Below are positions 13,201 to 20,659 of a DNA stretch of 22,503 nucleotides, piece after piece (the stretch's first letter is position 1; each line of letters begins with the position of its first letter). The translations under genes were made by a program, and so were the position numbers. The stretch is from Lachnospiraceae bacterium UBA7205. GTDB taxonomy: Bacteria > Bacillota > Clostridia > Lachnospirales > Lachnospiraceae. The stretch is from positions 1-22,503 of the forward strand of contig DKUL01000080.1 of NCBI GenBank assembly GCA_002490665.1. The letters are read 5' to 3'. The notes below the pieces were generated by a model. The model made no database searches, was not told where the DNA came from, and worked only from the letters and a program-made list of their open reading frames with translations.

Positions 13201-14148
13201 ATGGGTAAATATTGTTTTGGCGTGGATTTGGGTGGAACAACGGTAAAAATCGGACTTTTTGACACGGAGGGCACGGTGCTCGACAAGTGGGAGATACCAA
13301 CGAGAAAGGAAGACAGCGGCAGTAAGATTCTGCCGGATATTGCCCAGGCTGTTCTTGATAAAATTGCAGAGCGGCAGATTGCAAAGGAGGATGTAACCGG
13401 TGTGGGAATAGGCGTGCCGGGACCTGTAGATGATAATGGTGTGGTGCATATGGCGGTCAACCTTGGATGGGGCATTATCAATGTCAATGAAGTCCTCGGC
13501 GGTCTGCTGCAGCTGCCAGTCAGGGCAGGAAATGACGCCAATGTGGCGGCACTTGGCGAAATGTGGTGCGGCGGCGGAAAAGGATGCAGTGACATGGTTC
13601 TTGCCACCCTTGGCACGGGCGTGGGCGGCGGAATCATCGTGAACGGAAAAATGGTGACAGGAGCGACAGGCGCCGGCGGCGAGATTGGGCACATCCATAT
13701 CAAGGACGACGAGCCGGATGCGTGCGGCTGCGGCGGCCATGGGTGTCTGGAACAGTATGCATCCGCGACAGGCATTGCGCGCCTTGCCAACAGGAAGCTT
13801 GCGGCGACGACACAGGACAGCGTGCTCAGGGCGGCGAAGGAAAGAGGGGCGGTCAGCGCAAAGACTGTTTTTGACGCAGTGAAGAACGGTGATGCGCTTG
13901 CATGTGAGATTGCGGAGGAATTCGGGGATTATCTCGGAAAAGGACTTGCGGCAATAGCCTGTGTCGTAAATCCGGAGGTGATTGTTCTTGGTGGAGGCGT
14001 GTCAAAGGCAGGGGAGATTCTCTGTGAGTATGTCGCGAAGTATTATAAGAAGTATGTATTCCACGGATGCAGCAATGCGCAGTTTAAGCTTGCGACACTT
14101 GGAAATGACGCCGGAATCTATGGCGCGGCAAAGCTTGTACTAGAATAG
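13201..14148 (+). CDS. glcK: ROK-family glucokinase
   Basis: Phosphorylates glucose to glucose 6-phosphate with ATP in the cytoplasm. It has 315 residues. The N-terminal phosphate loop DLGGTTVKIGLFD (9-21), the catalytic aspartate D112 in AGNDANVAALGE, and the ROK zinc site (H164 in GEIGHIHI, C175, C177 and C182 in ACGCGGHGCLEQ) are all present. The ATG at 13201 is 8 bases after GGAGG (13188-13192). An in-frame TTG at 13186 overlaps that box and is rejected as start. The position directly after hprK links sugar entry to catabolite control. Other ROK sugar kinases (fructokinase, N-acetylmannosamine kinase) cannot be fully excluded, but the glucokinase pattern and operon favour glucose. Confidence 0.9.
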   Translation: MGKYCFGVDLGGTTVKIGLFDTEGTVLDKWEIPTRKEDSGSKILPDIAQAVLDKIAERQIAKEDVTGVGIGVPGPVDDNGVVHMAVNLGWGIINVNEVLGGLLQLPVRAGNDANVAALGEMWCGGGKGCSDMVLATLGTGVGGGIIVNGKMVTGATGAGGEIGHIHIKDDEPDACGCGGHGCLEQYASATGIARLANRKLAATTQDSVLRAAKERGAVSAKTVFDAVKNGDALACEIAEEFGDYLGKGLAAIACVVNPEVIVLGGGVSKAGEILCEYVAKYYKKYVFHGCSNAQFKLATLGNDAGIYGAAKLVLE

Positions 14149-14180
14149 ATTATAGTAAAAAATTAGCGGGGTTTTAAAAC

Positions 14181-15146
14181 TTGAAAACAGGTATAAGTCA
14201 GGAAATAATACAGCGTTTGCACGAAAGATTTTCCGCAGTATTCGAACCGGAACAGATACTTGCAGATGAAAATATGTCAGCTCACACCACCTTCCGGGTT
14301 GGTGGTGCAGCTGACATATTTGTGGAAATAGACAGTACTGCCGCGCTTGCAAAAGCGCTTGCAATATTAAAATCGGAAGGGCTTACCAGGCTGAACAGGG
14401 ATTTTTATATTCTGGGCAACGGCAGCAACCTGTTAGTCAGCGATGCTGGCCTGCGCGGCGTGGTGCTCCATCTGTCAAAGCAGTTTTCCCATATCCGTGT
14501 GGAGGGAACAACCCTTGTGTGCGAGGCGGGCGCAACCCTTGCGGCGATTGCACACAGGGCGTGTGAAAGCAGCCTGGCAGGGTTTGCGTTTGCGGCGGGA
14601 ATCCCGGGAAGCCTTGGCGGCGCCATTGTCATGAACGCGGGCGCATACGGCGGGGAAATGAAACAGGTGGTAAAAAGTGTCCGGCTTATGACCATGGATG
14701 GGGAAATCATCGAGAAAAGTGCGGAGGAGATGCATTTTTCCTACCGCCATAGCCTGGTGAAGGAACGAATGTCCCAGAGCCCGCTGGTTGTTCTTGAAGT
14801 GACCATTGCGCTTTCAGAAGGGTGTCAGGACAATATCCGGGCGGAGATGGAGGAGCTTGCGGAGAAACGGCGTGCAAAACAGCCACTGGAATACCCGAGT
14901 GCAGGCTCTACATTCAAGAGACCCGAGGGGTATTTTGCCGGAAAATTAATAGATGATGCGGGACTGCGCGGATTTTCGTCAGGAGATGCGCAGGTGTCCG
15001 AAAAGCATTGCGGATTTGTCGTCAACAAGGGCAGCGCCACGGCGGCTGACATCCATGCCCTGATTCTGGAAGTACAGCGGCGGGTGAAAGCGTCATCAGG
15101 TGTCGCGCTTGAGCCGGAGGTCATTCTGCTTGGTGATTTTGAATAG
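14181..15146 (+). CDS. murB: UDP-N-acetylenolpyruvoylglucosamine reductase
   Basis: FAD enzyme that reduces UDP-GlcNAc-enolpyruvate to UDP-N-acetylmuramate with NADPH, an early step of peptidoglycan synthesis. It has 321 residues and is of the Gram-positive type II form. The FAD-binding ILGNGSNLLVSD (77-88) and AGIPGSLGGAIVMNAGAYGGEM (139-160) are clear. The catalytic acid serine is S243 in PSAGSTFKRPEG, and the catalytic glutamate is E311 in LEPEVIL. The only usable start is TTG at 14181, since a stop codon lies two codons upstream in frame. The upstream GCGGGG is a modest ribosome binding site 9 bases away, so translation may be weak or coupled. A 20-bp hairpin lies in codons 30-47. Confidence 0.96.
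   Translation: MKTGISQEIIQRLHERFSAVFEPEQILADENMSAHTTFRVGGAADIFVEIDSTAALAKALAILKSEGLTRLNRDFYILGNGSNLLVSDAGLRGVVLHLSKQFSHIRVEGTTLVCEAGATLAAIAHRACESSLAGFAFAAGIPGSLGGAIVMNAGAYGGEMKQVVKSVRLMTMDGEIIEKSAEEMHFSYRHSLVKERMSQSPLVVLEVTIALSEGCQDNIRAEMEELAEKRRAKQPLEYPSAGSTFKRPEGYFAGKLIDDAGLRGFSSGDAQVSEKHCGFVVNKGSATAADIHALILEVQRRVKASSGVALEPEVILLGDFE
14270..14321 (+). repeat. Long hairpin inside the murB coding region
   Basis: AAATATGTCAGCT (14270-14282) pairs perfectly with AGCTGACATATTT (14309-14321). Inside it CACCACC (14285-14291) pairs with GGTGGTG (14301-14307). The gap between the two stems is 2 bases on one side and 1 on the other, and the loop is 9 bases. Twenty base pairs of stem is well beyond the chance pairing seen in the neighbouring genes. 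It covers the conserved HTTFRVGG segment of MurB. Confidence 0.75.
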
Positions 15147-15166
15147 ATAACGAAAGGTCGGATAAA

Positions 15167-16018
15167 ATGAGATTTGTGATTGTAACCGGTATGAGCGGGG
15201 GCGGAAAATCCACTGCCATGAAGATGCTTGAGGATGCGGGATATTATTGTGCGGACAATATGCCCGTGCCCCTGATTGAGAAGTTTATGGAGCTTCTGGC
15301 GATGCCGGACAATGGGATTCAGAAGGTGGCACTGGGGCTGGATGTCAGGGCAGACCAGTCGTTTGAGGACGTCAATATGCTGATTGCGCGCCTGCGGGAG
15401 ACATACACCTTTGAGATTCTTTTTCTCGAGGCGGCGGACAATGTCCTGCTCAAGCGTTACAAGGAGTCGAGACGTGTCCATCCGCTTTCCGTGGACAGCG
15501 ACCTCATGAGCGGCATCACGAGGGAGCGGGCGCTGCTTGCAAGCATTAAGCAGGCAGCGGACTACGTGATAGACACGACCAATCTGCTGACGAGGGAGCT
15601 TAAGGCAGAGCTGGACAAAATTTTTGTCAGCAACCAGGCGTACAACAACCTGATGGTGAATGTCATGTCATTTGGCTTCAAGCACGGCATTCCGCAGGAT
15701 GCGGATCTGGTGTTTGACGTCCGTTTTCTGCCCAATCCGTTCTATGTCGATGACCTCAAGCAGAAGACGGGTCTCGACAGGGAGGTGCAGGATTATGTCA
15801 TGGGCTTTCCGGAGGCGAACACGTTTCTGGACAAGCTGGCAGACATGGTGAATTTCCTGATTCCCAACTATATCAGTGAGGGAAAGTACCAGCTTGTGAT
15901 AGCGATTGGCTGCACGGGCGGGCAGCACAGGAGCGTGACGCTTGCGGGTGAACTGTACCGGCGGCTGAAGGACAAGGGAGATTACGGGCTAACGCTTCGG
16001 CACAGGGACACAAAGTAA
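15167..16018 (+). CDS. rapZ: RapZ/YvcJ nucleotide-binding protein (RNase adapter family)
   Basis: The 283-residue P-loop protein has Walker A GMSGGGKST (8-16), then the family marks DAGYYCADNMP, LGLDVRADQSF, and near the C-terminus AIGCTGGQHRSVTLA. In E. coli RapZ guides RNase E to the GlmZ small RNA and so controls amino-sugar synthesis. In Bacillus subtilis YvcJ binds and hydrolyses nucleotides and affects competence; its RNA role there is not established, so a regulatory function here is inferred. The ATG at 15167 has GAAAGG upstream, 20 bases after the murB stop. It is followed by whiA after 14 bases. The yvcK gene often found between the two in other Firmicutes is absent. Confidence 0.94.
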   Translation: MRFVIVTGMSGGGKSTAMKMLEDAGYYCADNMPVPLIEKFMELLAMPDNGIQKVALGLDVRADQSFEDVNMLIARLRETYTFEILFLEAADNVLLKRYKESRRVHPLSVDSDLMSGITRERALLASIKQAADYVIDTTNLLTRELKAELDKIFVSNQAYNNLMVNVMSFGFKHGIPQDADLVFDVRFLPNPFYVDDLKQKTGLDREVQDYVMGFPEANTFLDKLADMVNFLIPNYISEGKYQLVIAIGCTGGQHRSVTLAGELYRRLKDKGDYGLTLRHRDTK

Positions 16019-16032
16019 ATTGGAGGCTTAGG

Positions 16033-16884
16033 ATGTCTTTTTCAGCGGATGTAAAAGAGGAGCTTGCAAAAGTGGAAAGTACTGCGCGCCACTGCCAGAT
16101 TGCGGAGCTTGCTGCGATTGCCGTCTATGCGGGCGCAGTAAGGGCAGATTCGGGGCGGCTTGCGGAGCATTTCCAGCCGGACAATCCGCATGTTGCGGAC
16201 AGATGGAGGGCGCTTCTGGAAAAATTGTTTCCGGCAGGGGATGACGAAAAAAAGATTTTGCAGACCATCAAGTACAAGAAGGGCGATACCACGGTGGATG
16301 CCCTGATTATAAAAAGCCACTGCTGCAGGCGTGCCTTCCTGCGGGGGGCATTTTTGAGCATTGGCTCCATGAGCAATCCGGAGAAGGGCTATCATCTGGA
16401 ATTTGTGTGCAGCGACACGGGGCAGGCGGCGCAGCTGGTGGAAATCCTGCTGGCATACGAAATTAAGGCGCGGATTGTGGCGCGGAAAAAATACCAGGTT
16501 GTGTATATCAAGGAGAGCGAGGAGATTTCCATGCTCCTGAATGTCATCGGCGCGCATGTTTCGCTGATGAAGCTTGAGAATCTGCGGATTTTAAAGGATA
16601 TGCGCAACACCATTAACAGAAAGGTCAACTGCGAGGCGGCGAACATTACCAAGACGGTCAATGCGGCAACAAAGCAGATTGAGGACATACAATATATCAA
16701 AGAACATTACGGCTTTGACAATCTGGCAGGGAATCTGCGCCAGATTGCCGAGCTGCGGCTGGAATACCCGGATGCCACGCTGAAGGAGCTGGGGCAGCTT
16801 CTTACGCCGAATGTAGGAAAATCCGGTGTAAATCATAGATTAAGAAAGCTAAGTGAGCTGGCGGGACAGCTCAGAGGTGACTGA
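16033..16884 (+). CDS. whiA: WhiA-family DNA-binding regulator, short N-terminal domain
   Basis: DNA-binding protein related to LAGLIDADG homing endonucleases but without nuclease activity. It controls sporulation septation in actinomycetes and affects chromosome segregation and division in Bacillus. The start MSFSADVKEELAKVES, HCCRRAFLRGAFLSIGSMSNP (about 98-118), EAHVSLM-like GAHVSLMKLENLRILKDMRN, and the C-terminal helix-turn-helix LEYPDATLKELGQLL with GKSGVNHRLRKL are unmistakable. The protein is 283 residues, about 30 fewer than the B. subtilis-type length. The loss falls between about residues 40 and 95, in the first half of the N-terminal domain. The ATG at 16033 has GGAGG upstream. 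Its stop TGA shares one base with the next ATG. Confidence 0.95.
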   Translation: MSFSADVKEELAKVESTARHCQIAELAAIAVYAGAVRADSGRLAEHFQPDNPHVADRWRALLEKLFPAGDDEKKILQTIKYKKGDTTVDALIIKSHCCRRAFLRGAFLSIGSMSNPEKGYHLEFVCSDTGQAAQLVEILLAYEIKARIVARKKYQVVYIKESEEISMLLNVIGAHVSLMKLENLRILKDMRNTINRKVNCEAANITKTVNAATKQIEDIQYIKEHYGFDNLAGNLRQIAELRLEYPDATLKELGQLLTPNVGKSGVNHRLRKLSELAGQLRGD

Positions 16885-17825
16885 TGAGTGAGAATACATT
16901 ATTAAAAAAGGCATTGTTTATTGTAAATCCGCATTCGGGGAAGGGGCTGATAAAAAACAGTCTTCTGGACATTGTGGATATTCTCGTAAAGTCCGGTTAT
17001 GAGGTGACTGTCCACCCGACCCAGAGCAGGGGGGATGCCAGAAGGACAATGCGTGAACGGAAGAAATGTTATGACCTTGTGGTGTGCAGCGGCGGCGACG
17101 GAACGCTTGATGAGATTGTGACGGGCATGACAGAATCCGGATTCAAGACAACAATTGGTTACATTCCGGCGGGAAGCACAAACGATTTTGCTAACAGTCT
17201 CAAAATCCCTTCCTCCATGAAAAAAGCGGCGGAGATTGTGGTGGGGGGCAGGGTATTTCCCTGCGATGTCGGGCGCTTTAACGATGACGTGTTTGTCTAC
17301 ATTGCGGCTTTCGGACTGTTTACAGAGGTATCATATGGCACGCCGCAGGAAATGAAGAATATGCTGGGGCACATGGCATATCTTTTGGAGGGCGTCAAGC
17401 ATTTACAGAACATTAAGTCCAGCCACATGAAAGTGACATATGTGTCAGAAACTGGCGAGAACCGGGTGATTGAGGATGATTTTATTTTTGGAATGGTGAC
17501 GAACTCCCACTCGGTCGGCGGCTTTAAGAGCATTGCAGGCAATGTGTTCAAGGGAGAGATTGCGCTGGATGACGGGCTTTTTGAGGTGACGCTTATCAAA
17601 ATGCCCAAAAATCCGATGGAGCTCAATTCGATTCTTGCGGCGCTTGCGATACAGAATATTGACACGGCTTATATGTACAGCTTTAAGTCGGGAAACCTGA
17701 CGGTGGAGTCGGCAGATGACGTGGCGTGGACGCTTGACGGAGAGTTTGGCGGAAAGCACAAGACGGTGAAACTGGCAAATGACAGGCAGGCGATGGACAT
17801 CATGATAAGCGGAGGGAAATCGTGA
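16884..17825 (+). CDS. Diacylglycerol kinase-family lipid kinase (YegS/DagK type)
   Basis: Cytoplasmic, membrane-associated kinase that phosphorylates a lipid, probably diacylglycerol, feeding phosphatidate back into phospholipid or lipoteichoic acid metabolism. It has 313 residues. The DAGK catalytic domain marks are FIVNPHSGKG (12-21), the nucleotide loop CSGGDGTLDEI (68-78) and IPAGSTNDFANSL (94-106). The C-terminal half includes LDDGLFEVTLI and WTLDGE. The ATG overlaps the whiA stop by one base (TGATG), with AGAGGTGA as ribosome binding site, and the next gene overlaps by four bases, so translation is coupled along the operon. The exact lipid (diacylglycerol or other) is not shown by sequence. 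Confidence 0.88.
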   Translation: MSENTLLKKALFIVNPHSGKGLIKNSLLDIVDILVKSGYEVTVHPTQSRGDARRTMRERKKCYDLVVCSGGDGTLDEIVTGMTESGFKTTIGYIPAGSTNDFANSLKIPSSMKKAAEIVVGGRVFPCDVGRFNDDVFVYIAAFGLFTEVSYGTPQEMKNMLGHMAYLLEGVKHLQNIKSSHMKVTYVSETGENRVIEDDFIFGMVTNSHSVGGFKSIAGNVFKGEIALDDGLFEVTLIKMPKNPMELNSILAALAIQNIDTAYMYSFKSGNLTVESADDVAWTLDGEFGGKHKTVKLANDRQAMDIMISGGKS

Positions 17826-19564
17826 ACAATTTGAAGAAAAAGGGCGCATATCTGCTGCTGGTGGTATTGATTCTTGCGGTACTCGGCATTATTTTTTACA
17901 GGAACCTGTCGTATCTTTATGAGATGCAGGGGAATCTGTCGGATTTGTCGGGCTGCCAGATGGAGGTTTCAGGTTATGAGGTGACAGCTCCCGACAAATC
18001 AGACGGAATGGATTTTTCGGCAGTCGGGAAAGATTTTCATGTGGCTGGTGAAGACCCGCAGCTGATTCTGACCCTGCCGGCAGGAATGCAGCTTGGCGGC
18101 ATTGCGCTTGACTTTGAGACGGTTGTGGAAAGTCCGTTGCCAGTACAGGTTTTTTACGCGAAGGAATGGGAAAGCTATGCGGAGAAGCATTCTGTCAAGG
18201 GGGAGCTGTGTGCAGGCGAAACCCGGCTTCTGCTTCCGGTTCCGCAGGGGGAATACTGTGCACTGCGGCTGGATATAGACGGTGATTTCAGGCTTGCGAG
18301 GATAACGGGCTGTGATGACTCGATGAAGGTGACGGCATATGTGTCGGGGGAAACCCTGCATACCTGTCTGTGGTATTTTCCGGCGGCAATTATCGGAATC
18401 TGCCTGCTTTTCTGGGCGCATGGCGTCCGTATCAGGGCGGGCGGATTTACGGCAGGCGGATATGCCAGAAATATATTTCTGGGCGCAGAGCCGACGGCGG
18501 ACAGGGAAGTCTATCTGGACTATCTGCGCATACTGGCGGCAGTGTTTGTCATACTGGCGCATACCTGTTCGCCCATGGTGGGGCTTGCCGATGCCGGATG
18601 GAAAAACGTCGTGCTTGTCTGCGGGCTGAGCCTTGGGCTGTGCTGTAATCCGCTGTATGTGATGCTGTCGGGGACGCTGCTTTTGAATACAAAGGGGAAA
18701 CGGATGGAGCCTGTCGGAAGGTTTTATATCCGGCGCGCTTCCAAAGTCATCATCCCGCTTGTGGCGTATTATCTGCTGATATTGTACTTAAACAATGAAG
18801 TGCAGTTTCTGCCGCCGGAAAACCTGACGGCATCATTGAAGCGGATTGTGACAGGGGCGCCGGATGCAGGTCCGCACCTCTGGCTGATATACACGATTGT
18901 GGCGCTCTATCTTGTGACGCCGTTTTTCCGGGTAATGGTGCAGCATATGGGTGACCGTCTGCTTTTTTCGCTTGCGGTGGTCATTCTCGTCCTGAATGTG
19001 CTGACAACCTATCTTCCGTTATTGGGCATGACCTTTGGCGCATCCACGTTTCTTGCGGGATGGGAGGGCGTTTTTTTGCTCGGATATATCCTGACCAGAC
19101 AGAATACGCTTGCAGGCGCACCCCGGAGAAACCGGATGATTGTGCTTGCGGCGGTGGTTTCATATGCCGTCATGGTGGCGGCTGTTTTGCGCGATGTGTC
19201 ATGGATGAATTATGTGTACAGCGGCACGCCGACAATGGTTGTCGCAGCCTGCGGGATTTTCACCCTGTTTCTGGCAAACAAGGACAAATTCCGCGGAAAG
19301 TCAAATGCGCTGGTGCGGCTGTGCGCGAAATATAGCTATTCGATTATCCTCATACACTGGTATGCGCTTTTTGTGGTCGTGCAGGGAAAACTGCATATCA
19401 CGGCGCTGCGATTTGGCTGTATCGGCGGGATTGCGGCGAGTGTGCTGGCGACGTTTGCCGTGTGCCTGGTGATGGCAGTCGTGTTTGACAATACGGTTGT
19501 CATCGTTTGCAGTGTGATTTTTGACAAGCTGACAGGGAAATTTTTCGAATCCAAATCGCGCTAG
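17822..19564 (+). CDS. Acyltransferase-3 family membrane protein with extracytoplasmic N-terminal domain
   Basis: The 580-residue polytopic protein has one span at 8-26, an outer beta-rich domain of about 150 residues (30-180), a second span at about 184-200, then the acyltransferase-3 core of about ten spans. The core starts YLDYLRILAAVFVILAHT with the conserved R236 and H247, and has the PHLWLIYTIVALYLVTP segment. Such proteins move acyl (often acetyl) groups across the membrane onto surface glycans, teichoic acids or peptidoglycan. Here the target is unknown. The GTG at 17822 overlaps the previous stop as GTGA, with GGAGGG 6 bases upstream. The outer N-terminal domain is additional to the minimal family and may bind the acceptor glycan. 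Confidence 0.85.
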   Translation: MNNLKKKGAYLLLVVLILAVLGIIFYRNLSYLYEMQGNLSDLSGCQMEVSGYEVTAPDKSDGMDFSAVGKDFHVAGEDPQLILTLPAGMQLGGIALDFETVVESPLPVQVFYAKEWESYAEKHSVKGELCAGETRLLLPVPQGEYCALRLDIDGDFRLARITGCDDSMKVTAYVSGETLHTCLWYFPAAIIGICLLFWAHGVRIRAGGFTAGGYARNIFLGAEPTADREVYLDYLRILAAVFVILAHTCSPMVGLADAGWKNVVLVCGLSLGLCCNPLYVMLSGTLLLNTKGKRMEPVGRFYIRRASKVIIPLVAYYLLILYLNNEVQFLPPENLTASLKRIVTGAPDAGPHLWLIYTIVALYLVTPFFRVMVQHMGDRLLFSLAVVILVLNVLTTYLPLLGMTFGASTFLAGWEGVFLLGYILTRQNTLAGAPRRNRMIVLAAVVSYAVMVAAVLRDVSWMNYVYSGTPTMVVAACGIFTLFLANKDKFRGKSNALVRLCAKYSYSIILIHWYALFVVVQGKLHITALRFGCIGGIAASVLATFAVCLVMAVVFDNTVVIVCSVIFDKLTGKFFESKSR

Positions 19565-19631
19565 CGCGTTCGCGCGCCATGCGCTGCCCTGGCGGCATAT
19601 TTCGGCTGCACTTTATACGAAGTGAAATATG
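19557..19631. repeat. Palindromes and hairpin between convergent genes, possible degenerate structured element
   Basis: CGCGCTAGCGCG (19557-19568) is a perfect palindrome over the acyltransferase stop codon. GCGCG-tt-CGCGC (19564-19575) follows. Then ATGCG (19579-19583) and GGCGGCA (19591-19597) precede a hairpin with outer arms CATATTTC (19596-19603) and GAAATATG (19624-19631) and inner arms CACTT and AAGTG. The order (GC hairpin, ATGCG, GGCG.CA, AT-rich hairpin) resembles the elements at both window ends, but spacing and sequence are looser. There is no T-run, so it is a poor terminator. Confidence 0.35.
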
Positions 19632-20314
19632 TTCGGAATGCCACTGCCAAATGTTCTGACTGCCATTCGATACATCGCCTTTGCGTGGATGCGGTCGTGC
19701 CAGATAAAACGCCGAAGCACCTTTCGTAAAGACCATTGCTCATCATAGCTTCCAAGACAGACAGCATTCTTCAGAAAATCAGGCTGGCTTTCGAGCAGCA
19801 TAAATCCCCGCTGCCGGCATTCCACGATTGTTCCGTCGTGGTCGGTCGCGACCCCGATCTCTCCGAAGTAATAATCATTGACACCTTTTGTATGCTCGTA
19901 CATTTCGGATGCCGTGCGCGGAACCTGACCGTAGAATGTTTCCCGAGCCGGAAGACAGCTTTTGTTCTTGTCAGGAATTGCCTCATACAGATTCAGGAAG
20001 TCCTGTGCCGATTTCAGGGCAAGCGCTTTTAACTCTTCGTATTCCGTTCTGGACAGAGGCTTTTTTTCTTCCTCGAAAAGTACATCCGAATCCGCGTCCG
20101 AGATTGCAAGCCCGGATGCTTTCTCCTGTACAATCATTGTCTCCATGGAATCCGGTATTGCTTTTTCTTTCCATTCCTGATAAGACGCAATCTCCTTTGC
20201 CATCTTTTGGAGCGCAATTTCTTTTGACTCTCCGCGTGTGTATGCACCGACAAAGTTGGCGGCATACAGGATGCTGTCATTGCCGTTGTGTTCCCACACA
20301 CAGTGTATTTTCAT
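19613..20314 (-). CDS. Two-domain protein: HicB-like N-terminus, DinB-like helical C-terminus
   Basis: The product has 233 residues and no signal peptide or membrane span. Residues 1-50 have the strand-strand-helix pattern of HicB-like antitoxin folds (NGNDSILYAANFVGAYTRG, then EIALQKMAKEIASYQEW). From about 90 to 233 it looks like the DinB/YfiT four-helix family, with a candidate metal triad H141 (SEMYEHTKG) and H206/H210 (WHDRIHAKAMYRM, the typical HxxxH). DinB-like proteins include thiol-dependent transferases, but the substrate here is unknown. The ATG at 20314 follows GGAGGT with 7 bases of spacing on the minus strand. It is monocistronic, and no toxin partner lies next to it, so an antitoxin role is unlikely. 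The call rests on pattern reading only. Confidence 0.6.
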   Translation of the reverse strand: MKIHCVWEHNGNDSILYAANFVGAYTRGESKEIALQKMAKEIASYQEWKEKAIPDSMETMIVQEKASGLAISDADSDVLFEEEKKPLSRTEYEELKALALKSAQDFLNLYEAIPDKNKSCLPARETFYGQVPRTASEMYEHTKGVNDYYFGEIGVATDHDGTIVECRQRGFMLLESQPDFLKNAVCLGSYDEQWSLRKVLRRFIWHDRIHAKAMYRMAVRTFGSGIPNIFHFV

Positions 20315-20659
20315 AATCTACCTCCATGCATTGAATGCTTCACGTTTGTATCCTTTGTAATGCTGCATAATCCAGCAAGTGTGAACCGCGTTTTTTTGGT
20401 AAAAATGTATAATAAGTTTGCAAACAAAAATATATGAAAGTGAGTGGTCTTGTGCGTTAAATTTATTATACAACAAAAATAATTTAACTGGTAGACGGTA
20501 TCGTTATTTTAATACTTATTTGAGTATTCTCTCAGCGGACAAATCCGGCAATATTCATTTTATCTTTTCACTGTTTTTATTGAAATAGGGTGTGATTTAC
20601 TTTATAGGGTGTGATATACTGATAAAAAATACAGAAATTTTTAGGGAAAGGGGCATGGT
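20315..20659. other. AT-rich divergent intergenic region
   Basis: No gene is supported. It contains a perfect 10-bp palindrome GTTTGCAAAC (20416-20425), an inverted repeat GTTAAATT (20456-20463) with AATTTAAC (20481-20488), and a small hairpin AATACT-tatttg-AGTATT (20511-20528). It also holds a tandem 19-base repeat (20585-20622) described separately. The minus-strand promoter was not identified with confidence. These AT-rich palindromes may be regulator sites for either divergent gene. Confidence 0.5.
20585..20622 (+). repeat. Tandem 19-base direct repeat over the promoter of the AAA-ATPase-like gene
   Basis: Two head-to-tail copies of ATAGGGTGTGATWTACT plus two variable bases lie at 20585-20603 and 20604-20622, differing at a few positions only. 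The second copy contains TATACT (20615-20620), a good -10 box placed 40 bases before the ATG. TTGAAA (20580-20585) with TATAGG (20603-20608) is an alternative promoter. Overlap of the repeat with the -10 suggests binding of a repressor on successive sites. Confidence 0.5.
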
